Under the pieces are notes generated by a model. The model was given only the letters and a program-made list of their open reading frames with translations, was not told the DNA's origin and did not search any database. Position numbers and translations under genes: made by a program. A DNA stretch of 64,000 nt, taken from GCA-2732755 sp965228265. Its GTDB lineage: Bacteria; Planctomycetota; Phycisphaerae; Phycisphaerales; UBA1924. Below are positions 52,632 through 60,164 of this stretch, piece after piece; position 1 is the first letter of the stretch; every line of letters begins with the position of its first letter. Location: positions 186,001 through 250,000 of the forward strand of contig OZ245804.1 in the NCBI GenBank assembly GCA_965228265.1, given 5' to 3'.

Positions 52632-53963
52632 TTAGGGGTTTGCGTTGGCCTGCTTCTGGCGGATCAGCGAGCCGATCTGCTCGGACAGGTCGCCCGAGCC
52701 GAGCACGAAGGTTGCGTTGGCTCCCTTCATGATCTCCTGCAGCGCCTCGAGTTCCTTCATGCGAGCGAGCACGGGGTTCTCCGCGAGCAGCTTGGCGGTG
52801 TTCGCCTGGCTGCGCGCGGCCGCGGTCTCCTCGCGACGACGGATGAGGTTGGCCTCGGCCTGCTTCTGGGCGATGATGACCTCGTTGAGGATGGTCTTCA
52901 TGTCGCCCGGCAGGATGAGGTCCCGCAGGCCGACACCGGAAACAGCGACACCGAATGCGTTTGCCTTCGGCGAGATCGTGTTGGCGATCTCGGAAGATAC
53001 CTCGTCCTTGTCGGCGAGGAGCCTCTCGAGGGTCCGCCCCCCCACCGCGGTGCGGAGCGCGAGCTGCGCCTCGCGGTAGAGCGCCTGCTTCCACTCGGTG
53101 ACCTCCGTCACCGCCTTGAGCGGATCGATCACACGGAAGGTCACCACGAGGTTGACCCGCAGCGAGACCTTGTCCGAGGTCAGGATCTCCTGACCCTGGA
53201 TGTCCTCGATCTGCTCGCGCAGATCCACGGACTTCCAGGTGATGTTCGAGCCGCCCTTCCAGTAGACGTAGAGACCTGCGCCGACCTGGTCGATGAGCTC
53301 GCCATCACGGAAGATCAGGACGGTCTCGTGCGATTCGGCCCTGATGCCGGTGAAGGCGTTTGCCGAACCCGGCAGAAGAAGGACGGGCTCGATCTTTGGG
53401 TGATCGAAGCGGACATCGTTGACGGTGTACCGCTCGACCTTGATCGAGACGCCCTCGTTCCAGTAGGCGTGGATGCCCTTGGCGAGGACGGCGTTCAGGC
53501 GGCCGTCCACCCAAACGAGCGCACGCTCATCATCCTTAAGGTCGATTACTGTGAGTCTCGACGCGAGTCGCTCGTCCTCGATGAGAGTGCGGAGCCTTGC
53601 GTGCGTGAATCTCGGCTCGCAGATGTCGATGACCTCGACGTTGGCCGAGCCCGCCCAGAAGGCGTGACGCCCCTCATCGATAACTTCCTCGAGACAATTG
53701 TCCACCCACACGAGCGCGATCTCGCGCTTGCGGAGGTTGATGACCTCGAGCAGATCCGACAACAGGTGGTTCTGAGTCAACGCCTTGAGCTGGTCGTGTT
53801 CGAACCTTGGCATGAGAGTGTCGACCACTTCGATGCGGTCCCTGGATGACCAGGGCCAGACGCGAGGCAGACGACGCACGCCATGACCGACGACCTTGTA
53901 GAGGTCGTTATGACGGAACCAAAGCCCGAGTTCGTTGTTTCTGATGCGGTATGTGTTCCACAT
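52632..53963 (-). CDS. Slipin family SPFH/band-7 protein
   Basis: From the ATG at 53963 (AGGAG upstream) the protein has 443 residues. The first ~160 residues are an extra region with repeated ALVWVDNCLEEVIDEGRHAFWAG / ALVWVDGRLNAVLAKGIHAYWNEG units. The SPFH domain covers ~165-400 (SVDLREQIEDIQGQEILTSDKVSLRVNLVVTFRV), followed by a coiled helix (RRREETAAARSQANTAKLLAENPVLARMKELEALQEI). I see no clear transmembrane helix. Slipin genes recur next to rtcBA in many bacteria; they may scaffold RNA repair. It is first protein gene of the rtc operon. Confidence 0.93.
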   Translation of the reverse strand: MWNTYRIRNNELGLWFRHNDLYKVVGHGVRRLPRVWPWSSRDRIEVVDTLMPRFEHDQLKALTQNHLLSDLLEVINLRKREIALVWVDNCLEEVIDEGRHAFWAGSANVEVIDICEPRFTHARLRTLIEDERLASRLTVIDLKDDERALVWVDGRLNAVLAKGIHAYWNEGVSIKVERYTVNDVRFDHPKIEPVLLLPGSANAFTGIRAESHETVLIFRDGELIDQVGAGLYVYWKGGSNITWKSVDLREQIEDIQGQEILTSDKVSLRVNLVVTFRVIDPLKAVTEVTEWKQALYREAQLALRTAVGGRTLERLLADKDEVSSEIANTISPKANAFGVAVSGVGLRDLILPGDMKTILNEVIIAQKQAEANLIRRREETAAARSQANTAKLLAENPVLARMKELEALQEIMKGANATFVLGSGDLSEQIGSLIRQKQANANP

Positions 53964-54325
53964 GGGACGGCTCCTTTCTTTGAAGCTCAAGGGGATTGAA
54001 ACGAAACGGAAACGTTTGTTGAAATGCGAGCAGAGAGGTCCTTCCGAGCCAGCGCCCCGGTTGGCGGCGGGGATCGGCTTGAGAACCGGCAGTGAGCGTG
54101 CGGCAGACGGAACTCGGGAGCGATCCGCACGCCTCCTTCGGGAGACGATCTGGAACGCCCGGTCGTGCCGGGCCGCGTTGCTTTGTCGGTTCGGTATCCG
54201 CGGATCCGCGAGCCGCGTCGCGGGTGCCTGGCCGTCGATGCGTCGGCGCTGGGCGCCTTGCATCGCACGGGTCGGCTGCGCTCGGGTGGATGGCTACCCC
54301 TCGACTCGCTCATGTGCTTGCCCTT
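53964..54325 (-). other. Downstream part of rtc operon leader, nothing recognised
   Basis: These ~360 bp lie between the tRNA-like elements and slipin. They are GC-rich, except for a purine-rich run just upstream of the slipin ribosome site. No ORF or stable tRNA fold was seen. They would be transcribed from the sigma-54 promoter. Confidence 0.5.
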
Positions 54326-54329
54326 AACC

Positions 54330-54383
54330 GGAGCGAGCGGGGGGAGTCGAACCCCAGTCTTTTTGAAGACTTACCAGTTGTAA
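54330..54383 (-). ncRNA. tRNA-like element 3 (T-arm plus short hairpin)
   Basis: Reading leftward there is a D-loop-like CTGGTAAG, then a hairpin AGTCT/AGACT with a 6-nt loop, and then an intact T-arm GGGG-TTCGACT-CCCC. There is no acceptor partner. It is either a decayed tRNA or a tRNA mimic inside the rtc leader. Confidence 0.55.
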
Positions 54384-54452
54384 CGAGACCGGATTTGAAC
54401 CGGCTACCGTCGAGTTCTCAACTCGATGCTCTACCAAATGAGCTACTCGTGA
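54380..54452 (-). tRNA. tRNA-like element 2, anticodon GAG (Leu-type) on short-variable-loop body
   Basis: It has complete D, anticodon (TCGAG/CTCGA, loop TTGAGAA) and T arms (GCCGG-TTCAAAT-CCGGT). The acceptor TCACGAG/CTCGTTA has one C-T mismatch and the discriminator is C. The variable loop is 5 nt. It may be a working tRNA, but the flawed acceptor suggests a mimic or decay. Confidence 0.6.
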
Positions 54453-54537
54453 TGCTTTGCCCCGCCGACAGAACCCTGAGTCGCGAGACACGGGGCGCCG
54501 ATCGGCACCGCGTCGCAGGACGACGGGGCGCCACAAA

Positions 54538-54610
54538 TGGATGCCGAGGGAATCGAACCCTTTCCCGGCGGGGGACAAATCTCCCCGCCGGGGCCGCCTG
54601 GCAGCGATCC
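54538..54610 (-). ncRNA. tRNA-like element 1 (acceptor, long hairpin and T-arm, no D-arm)
   Basis: The ends pair (GGAT...ATCC, with GCC/GGC after a 4-nt bulge). The T-arm AGGG-TTCGATT-CCCT is intact. Between them is a 10-bp hairpin CCCGGCGGGG/CCCCGCCGGG in place of D- and anticodon arms. It starts ~55 nt after the predicted transcription start of the rtc operon. Confidence 0.55.
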
Positions 54611-54677
54611 GTACATGAACGTGTGCAAACCCCGGGTTGTCAGAGAGGCGAGGAGCCGTGCGGCTCGACATGACATA

Positions 54678-54693
54678 TGCAGAAAGCGTGCCA
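54678..54693 (-). promoter_or_regulatory. Sigma-54 (-24/-12) promoter of the rtc operon
   Basis: TGGCACG-CTTT-CTGCA on the minus strand matches the sigma-54 consensus TGGCACG-N4-TTGCA at all but one base, with GG and GC exactly 10 bp apart. RtcR, encoded divergently, is a sigma-54 activator. Confidence 0.85.
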
Positions 54694-54776
54694 GTTCGAA
54701 GAGACATTCAAAATATGCCCTGATGGCGCCAGAACGCCGTTTTAAAGATTCATGTACAAATGATGCTTGGCAAAGT

Positions 54777-54814
54777 ATGATCTGCCCATATCGCTTTTGA
54801 TATATATGGATCAT
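54777..54814. promoter_or_regulatory. Nested inverted repeat, candidate RtcR binding site
   Basis: ATGATC-N5-ATATC-GCTTTT-GATAT-N5-GATCAT is a symmetric 38-bp element. Its centre is ~103 bp upstream of the -24 box, a usual distance for an enhancer-type activator site. It ends 4 nt before the rtcR start, so it could also repress rtcR. Confidence 0.65.
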
Positions 54815-54818
54815 CTCT

Positions 54819-56435
54819 ATGCCCAACCCGAAATCGCCACCTCGCAAAAAAACCGTCGTCATCGGCATCCTCGGAACCACCCTCGATGCGGGCAAGGGGG
54901 CCAAGCGATGGGAACGCTGGCGGCCCACCGTCTCGCTCTGCCAACACGAGGACCTGCTCGTCGACAGACTCGATCTGCTGCATGACAGACGGTCAACATC
55001 TCTTGCCAACACGATCATCGAAGACATCGCCAGTGTGTCTCCCGAGACAAAGGTTGTTGAGCACGACGTCGAGATGCTCGATCCGTGGGACTTTGAGGAG
55101 GTCTACGGCCTACTTCACGAGTTTGCTTCGGGCTATCCCTTTGACACAGAGCTTGAGGAATACCTCGTTCATATCACGACCGGCTCACACGTGGCGCAGA
55201 TCTGTAACTTTCTACTCACGGAGGCACGGTACTTCCCCGCGAGGCTCATTCAGTCGAGCCCGGCGCGCAAAGCAGAAGAACGGGCCGGCAACTACAGCAT
55301 TATCGATCTGGATCTCTCGAAGTACGACCGTCTCGCGTCACGCTTTGAGCGCGAGCACACGGACGCCATCGCCTCACTGAAAGGAGGCATCGCGACCCGC
55401 AACCCCGCGTTTAACAGCCTGATCGAGAGGATCGAGCACGTTTCCGCCCGCACCACCGACCCGCTCCTGATCACAGGGCCCACCGGCGCCGGGAAATCAC
55501 GGCTCGCAGGGAGGATCTTTGAGCTCCGCAGGCACCGTCGACTCGTGGAAGGGAAGCTCGTTGAGGTCAACTGCGCCACATTGCGAGGCGACGGCGCGAT
55601 GTCGACACTCTTTGGACACAAGAAAGGAGCCTTCACGGGCGCCATGGCCGATCGTCCCGGGCTTCTCCGCTCGGCGGACGGTGGGATGCTGTTTCTCGAT
55701 GAGATCGGTGAACTCGGGCTCGACGAGCAAGCGATGCTTTTACGCGCGATCGAAGAGAAGCGGTTTCTCCCTCTCGGGGCCGACACGGAGGTACGGAGTG
55801 ATTTCCAGCTCATCGCGGGCACGAACCGCGACCTGGGCGCCCGGGTGCACGAGGGGCTCTTCCGTGAGGACCTGCTCGCACGGATCAACCTCTGGACGTT
55901 CTGTCTGCCGAGCCTTCGCGAACGGCCCGAGGACATCGAACCGAACCTTGAGTTCGAACTCGAGCGTTTCGCACGGGAACGTGGCCGACTCATCCGGTTC
56001 AGCGCCGAGGCGAGAGAGCGATTCCTAGCCTTTGCGATCCGATCCGATTCGAGCTGGAAGGGTAACTTCCGCGATCTCGGTGCGGCACTCACGCGGATGG
56101 CGACGCTCGCGCCCGGGGGGAGGATATCGAGCGATATCGTCGACGAAGAGATATCAAGGCTCAGAATTCAATGGCAGAGCCATGAATCGCAATCCGATGA
56201 CGCGGAGCTTCTGGGTTACTTTGATGCCGATCGGCTTGCCGAGATCGACTTGTTCGACAGGGTGCAGCTCGCTGCGGTGCTCCGGGTGTGCCGGGATTCG
56301 GCCTCGCTCTCAGACGCGGGGCGTAAGCTCTTTGGAGCCTCGAGAGAGAAACGCTCAACGGTCAACGACTCCGATCGTGTCCGGAAGTACTTGGCGAAGT
56401 TTCGGCTGAGCTGGGACCGGTTGCACGGTACCTGA
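54819..56435 (+). CDS. rtcR: RtcR, sigma-54-dependent activator of RNA repair genes
   Basis: The protein has 538 residues. The N-terminal ~185 residues are the RtcR-type CARF (CRISPR-associated Rossmann fold) sensor domain (VVIGILGTTLDAGKG, LVHITTGSHVAQICNFLLTEARYFPARLIQSSP), which in this family detects an RNA-derived ligand. The AAA+ motor follows, with Walker A GPTGAGKS (220-227), GAFTGA loop (270-275) that contacts sigma-54, and Walker B LFLDEIGEL. The C-terminal ~60 residues probably carry the DNA-binding helix-turn-helix. It is divergent from the slipin-tRNA-rtcBA operon. Confidence 0.95.
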   Translation: MPNPKSPPRKKTVVIGILGTTLDAGKGAKRWERWRPTVSLCQHEDLLVDRLDLLHDRRSTSLANTIIEDIASVSPETKVVEHDVEMLDPWDFEEVYGLLHEFASGYPFDTELEEYLVHITTGSHVAQICNFLLTEARYFPARLIQSSPARKAEERAGNYSIIDLDLSKYDRLASRFEREHTDAIASLKGGIATRNPAFNSLIERIEHVSARTTDPLLITGPTGAGKSRLAGRIFELRRHRRLVEGKLVEVNCATLRGDGAMSTLFGHKKGAFTGAMADRPGLLRSADGGMLFLDEIGELGLDEQAMLLRAIEEKRFLPLGADTEVRSDFQLIAGTNRDLGARVHEGLFREDLLARINLWTFCLPSLRERPEDIEPNLEFELERFARERGRLIRFSAEARERFLAFAIRSDSSWKGNFRDLGAALTRMATLAPGGRISSDIVDEEISRLRIQWQSHESQSDDAELLGYFDADRLAEIDLFDRVQLAAVLRVCRDSASLSDAGRKLFGASREKRSTVNDSDRVRKYLAKFRLSWDRLHGT

Positions 56436-56584
56436 GACTCTTTCTTGCTGGCGGTGCTGATGTCCAGTGCGTGTACTCTGAAGCCTGAGTTCTATTGGCG
56501 AGTGGATTCGAGAGCCTTGACGCTTTCTAGAGCGAGCCGCGGTGTGGAACAGTTATACAACCCATCCGTAGAGACCCGTTAGAG

Positions 56585-57904
56585 ATGCCACACGTTGCTT
56601 TCGTCTCGATGTCGGGCTTTCGGGTGCATGAGGCATCACTGGCGGAACTCGGCATGACCCTTCCCGGGCTGGCCGGGCGGGCCAGAGCGATCACGGCTCT
56701 TCCCCCGCTTGGCCTGCTCACCCTCGCAGGGCTCACGCCGGGCTCTTGGGATGTGAGCCTGTTTGAATCGCCGACTGTGACGGACGACCTTGTCGAACGT
56801 ATCGCCGGTAAGCGCCCGACGCTCGTCGCCATCTCCGCCTTGACGGCCTCGATTCTGGAGGCGTATTCGCTGGCCGATACGCTGCGTGCCCTCGGGATCG
56901 CGGTTGTCCTTGGAGGTTTGCATGTCACGGCGTGCCCGATCGAGGCGGGTCGTCACGCGGATGCGATCGTGATCGGTGAGGGCGAGCCAGTCTGGGCGTC
57001 ACTCCTTCGGGACGCGGAGCGAGGGAAGCTCAGGCCCGAATACCGGGCCAGGGCTCCGTTTGATCTGGCTCTGGCACCGCTTCCAAGGTTTGATCTGCTC
57101 GGCAAGGATGAACGTCCGCGCTACACGCTGCAGGCGACCCGCGGCTGCCCGTTTGCCTGTGATTTCTGCGCGGCGAGCAGGCTTCTTGGCCCGTTCCGAA
57201 CGAAACCTCCCGAGCGGATCGCCGCGGAGCTCGACGCGATCAGAGCCATGGATGCGCGTCCGTTTCTTGAACTCGCCGACGACAACACCTTTGCACAGGG
57301 CGGCCCGCACGACGAACTGCTTGAAGTCATGGGGTCATCGGGTGCGCGGTGGTTTACCGAATCGGACTGGCGTGTCGGGGAGAATGCCGCGTTGCTCGGG
57401 AAGCTCGCCGATGCTGGGTGTGTTCAGCTGCTCATCGGTCTCGAATCCCTTGTCCACGAGCACCGAGGCATGGGAGCCAAGCGAACTTCGATGGATCGCA
57501 TGATGGACGCCGTGGAGAGCATCCAGCACGCAGGGATCGCGGTGATCGGGTGCTACATAGTCGGCAGCGACGGCGAAACCCCCAAGACAATCGATCGCCT
57601 TCGCTGTTTCCTCGATTCGGACCCGTGCGCGGACGCCCAGATCACGCTTCAGACACCATTCCCGGGGACCGCCCTTCGCAAGCGATTGCACGCCGAGAGT
57701 CGCTTGCTCCGTGACAGGGATTGGTCGCACTGCACGCTCTTCGATGTCACCTACCAACCAGACAAGATGTCAGTCAGCGATCTGGAGCACGGCTTTCGGC
57801 AGCTCCTGATCGATGCGTTTGGCTTTACTCCGACACGCCGCCGGAGAGAGATTCGTCGCACCACATGGGCTCGGAATCCCTCGCTTGCAAGAGGAGCGTT
57901 CTGA
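56585..57904 (+). CDS. B12-binding domain radical SAM protein
   Basis: The protein has 439 residues. The N-terminal cobalamin-binding-like Rossmann domain spans ~1-150, with LGGLHVTACPIEA and DAIVIGEGEPVW. The radical SAM core holds the cluster motif CPFACDFC near residue 193. Family members use a radical to methylate or rearrange unactivated carbon. The substrate is unknown. It is coupled to the next gene through TGATG. Confidence 0.93.
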   Translation: MPHVAFVSMSGFRVHEASLAELGMTLPGLAGRARAITALPPLGLLTLAGLTPGSWDVSLFESPTVTDDLVERIAGKRPTLVAISALTASILEAYSLADTLRALGIAVVLGGLHVTACPIEAGRHADAIVIGEGEPVWASLLRDAERGKLRPEYRARAPFDLALAPLPRFDLLGKDERPRYTLQATRGCPFACDFCAASRLLGPFRTKPPERIAAELDAIRAMDARPFLELADDNTFAQGGPHDELLEVMGSSGARWFTESDWRVGENAALLGKLADAGCVQLLIGLESLVHEHRGMGAKRTSMDRMMDAVESIQHAGIAVIGCYIVGSDGETPKTIDRLRCFLDSDPCADAQITLQTPFPGTALRKRLHAESRLLRDRDWSHCTLFDVTYQPDKMSVSDLEHGFRQLLIDAFGFTPTRRRREIRRTTWARNPSLARGAF

Positions 57905-59193
57905 TGAATGCGTCGGTCCTCCCAAAGTATCTTCTGGGTTCGAAGAGCGCCATACTCGAAGTTGCCAATTCACCCATGTCATTCATCATCGGCCTGGTGT
58001 TTGTCATTTCGGCCGGACTGGCCCGCGAGTACGACGGCGAGGATCTCATCCACCAGCCCTGGCACGCACTCCGTCCGTTGGGCGCGTCGCTGGTCTCGGG
58101 GACAATTCTGTTTCTTGTGATCCATCTTGCCGCCCTGCTCAACAAGCACAGACCACCGTCATATTTCGGTGCCTGGCGATCGTTCATGGGGCTCTTCTGG
58201 ATGACCGCCCCGATGGCATGGCTTTATGCAATCCCTTACGAGCACATGATGACACCGGTCGGTGCTGTCTCGCTGAATCTGTGGACGCTCGCAATTGTAG
58301 CCGCCTGGCGCGTGTGGCTGATTGCAAGGGTGATCAGCGTCGTGTACGGCATAGGAGGATTGTCATCGTTCTTTCTCGTCATGTTCTTTGCGGACGCTGT
58401 TACATTCACCGTGGTGACCCTGGCGCCCACGCCAGTGATCGATGTCATGGGCGGCATCCGCCACACTGATCGAGATGCGTTAATCGCCGAGGTCACCTTC
58501 TCGGTGACCATCCTCTCGGTAATGACCGCTCCAGTTTGGCTCATTGGGGCTCTGATTGCTACCGCCAGATTGAAACCCCAATGGCCTGAACCGAACACTC
58601 ACCCAGCTGAACGCGGATCTCGCGGACTTCTCAGAGTCGCGGTTCTTGCGGTGGTCGCATTCATTCCCTTGCTCATTCTGAGCCAGCCGGAACAGATCAA
58701 CAAGCACAGAGTGGAGACACTCTTCAAGCAGGGCAGAGTGGATGAAGCGCTCGACAGAATGTCTGCCCTGCAGCCGAATGACTACCCGTCACACTGGGAT
58801 CCACCTCCACGGCTCGGATACAGGGAGAACAAGCCGGATCTCGACCGAATACGAGACGCGATGGCTACAAAGTGGCCTGCTGACTGGGTAGCCGATCTCT
58901 ACCTTGCGAAGATTGGGCGCAAGCTCAAACAAAGCGTGCTGTATTATTGGGCTGATGCAAGCTGGTCCCAGATCGTCGATGAGATCCAGGAATACGCCCA
59001 ATACTACTCGAATGGATCCACCTCAAGAGTGTCTGTGGAGCAAGCTCGGACCGCTCGTTTTCTTCTCGATTACGATGACTCACTGGGTGAGAATGATCGC
59101 CGCGCACTTGAGAGACTCATCGCGATCGCAACACCCACTGAATTAGAATCGATCGATGAATCAGACCAGATATTCCAAGACATTCCGGATTGA
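57904..59193 (+). CDS. Multi-pass membrane protein of unknown function
   Basis: From the ATG at 57904 the protein has 429 residues. It has about six hydrophobic helices in the first 270 residues (FIIGLVFVISAGLA, LVSGTILFLVIHLAALL, FWMTAPMAWLYAI, LWTLAIVAAWRVWLIARVIS, and others), then a soluble tail with a possible TPR-like helix pair (VETLFKQGRVDEALDRMSAL). The helical part resembles Yip1-type membrane domains only in general shape. It is coupled to the radical SAM gene, so the pair may work together. Confidence 0.75.
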   Translation: MNASVLPKYLLGSKSAILEVANSPMSFIIGLVFVISAGLAREYDGEDLIHQPWHALRPLGASLVSGTILFLVIHLAALLNKHRPPSYFGAWRSFMGLFWMTAPMAWLYAIPYEHMMTPVGAVSLNLWTLAIVAAWRVWLIARVISVVYGIGGLSSFFLVMFFADAVTFTVVTLAPTPVIDVMGGIRHTDRDALIAEVTFSVTILSVMTAPVWLIGALIATARLKPQWPEPNTHPAERGSRGLLRVAVLAVVAFIPLLILSQPEQINKHRVETLFKQGRVDEALDRMSALQPNDYPSHWDPPPRLGYRENKPDLDRIRDAMATKWPADWVADLYLAKIGRKLKQSVLYYWADASWSQIVDEIQEYAQYYSNGSTSRVSVEQARTARFLLDYDDSLGENDRRALERLIAIATPTELESIDESDQIFQDIPD

Positions 59194-59248
59194 GTCGAGT
59201 GTTCATATTGGCTATTCTCCCACCCTTCCCACCTGCAACATGCCAATA

Positions 59249-59470
59249 CTAATGCAAGGGGCTTCGCCAGCTGAGATGCTCATGCCTGGTCGCATACGCC
59301 CAGTCAATGCACCTGTGTGACTCACGGGCTAACCTAGCAGAACGTTGCATCTCGGCACGTATTGATACCTGATCCATACCCGTGACATGGGGCTTGATCC
59401 AGTTCTCGGCACGGATACCGAGAATGGCTCCACTGAGCACCAACACCATCAACTGCAGCTTCCTGTTCAT
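59249..59470 (-). CDS. Small exported or membrane-anchored peptide
   Basis: The peptide has 73 residues from the ATG at 59470, with a strong AGGAG 9 nt upstream. One N-terminal hydrophobic helix (LQLMVLVLSGAILGI) is followed by a basic tail. No family is recognised. It is divergent from the sigma factor gene at 59583. Confidence 0.6.
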   Translation of the reverse strand: MNRKLQLMVLVLSGAILGIRAENWIKPHVTGMDQVSIRAEMQRSARLARESHRCIDWAYATRHEHLSWRSPLH

Positions 59471-59582
59471 CTCGTGCTCCTTTCTTTCGGGGGATTCAGG
59501 CCCCATGAGCACAAGCGAGACCGGGCGGAGTCAGCTGCCACGTTCTAGATCATCTGAATCCTGGCCGAGTTATGATCCAGCC

Positions 59583-60164
59583 ATGGACGACCCATCAGCC
59601 GCGATCACCCTCCTGCTCGCCAATCAGCACGACTCACCCGATGCGGCCAAGGAACTCCTGCCTCTCGTATACGAACAGCTCCGCAGGTCCGCCCAGCTCG
59701 CCCTGCTCGACGAGGCCTCCGGGCACACACTTGAGCCCACTGCGCTCGTCCATGAGGCATACGTTAAGCTCGCGGGCCCGCGTGAAATTCCATGGGCCAA
59801 CCGGGGGCACTACTACGCCGCGGCAGCTCAGGCGATGCGACGGATCCTGATCGACCACGCCCGCTCCAAGGGTGCCCGCATGGCCCGGGAAGCCGCGATC
59901 AAAGGGCTCTCCGATGTGGCTTCGCTGGCTCGCCAGGAACCTGGCACAATCCTGGCAGTCGACGAGGCTCTGTCTCGCTTGGAGGTTGAGGACCCCGAGG
60001 CGGCCGCCATTGTTCGGCTGCGTTTCTTTGCGGGCCTCAGCGTGGAACAGGCGGCGCTGGCGATGGGGACCTCCCCGCGCACCGCGGCCCGCCTCTGGTC
60101 GCTCGCCCGCGCCAGGCTCCACGTCTTCCTGACCCAGCCGGGCGCCGGAGAGGCCAATGACTGA
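59583..60164 (+). CDS. ECF-like RNA polymerase sigma factor
   Basis: From the ATG at 59583 the protein has 193 residues. Region 2 resembles TALVHEAYVKLAGPREIPWANRGHYYAAAAQAMRRILIDHARSK, and region 4 has AIVRLRFFAGLSVEQAALAMGTSPRTAARLWSLARARL. This is the ECF-like factor class abundant in planctomycetes. A start at 59505 is possible. It overlaps the kinase gene by 8 nt, so the two are coupled and the kinase is its likely partner. Confidence 0.9.
   Translation: MDDPSAAITLLLANQHDSPDAAKELLPLVYEQLRRSAQLALLDEASGHTLEPTALVHEAYVKLAGPREIPWANRGHYYAAAAQAMRRILIDHARSKGARMAREAAIKGLSDVASLARQEPGTILAVDEALSRLEVEDPEAAAIVRLRFFAGLSVEQAALAMGTSPRTAARLWSLARARLHVFLTQPGAGEAND

Noticed and set aside
54538..54707. tmRNA gene
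   Set aside because: The T-arm end and nearby long hairpin recalled tmRNA, but there is no tag reading frame ending in a small hydrophobic peptide and no pseudoknot series.
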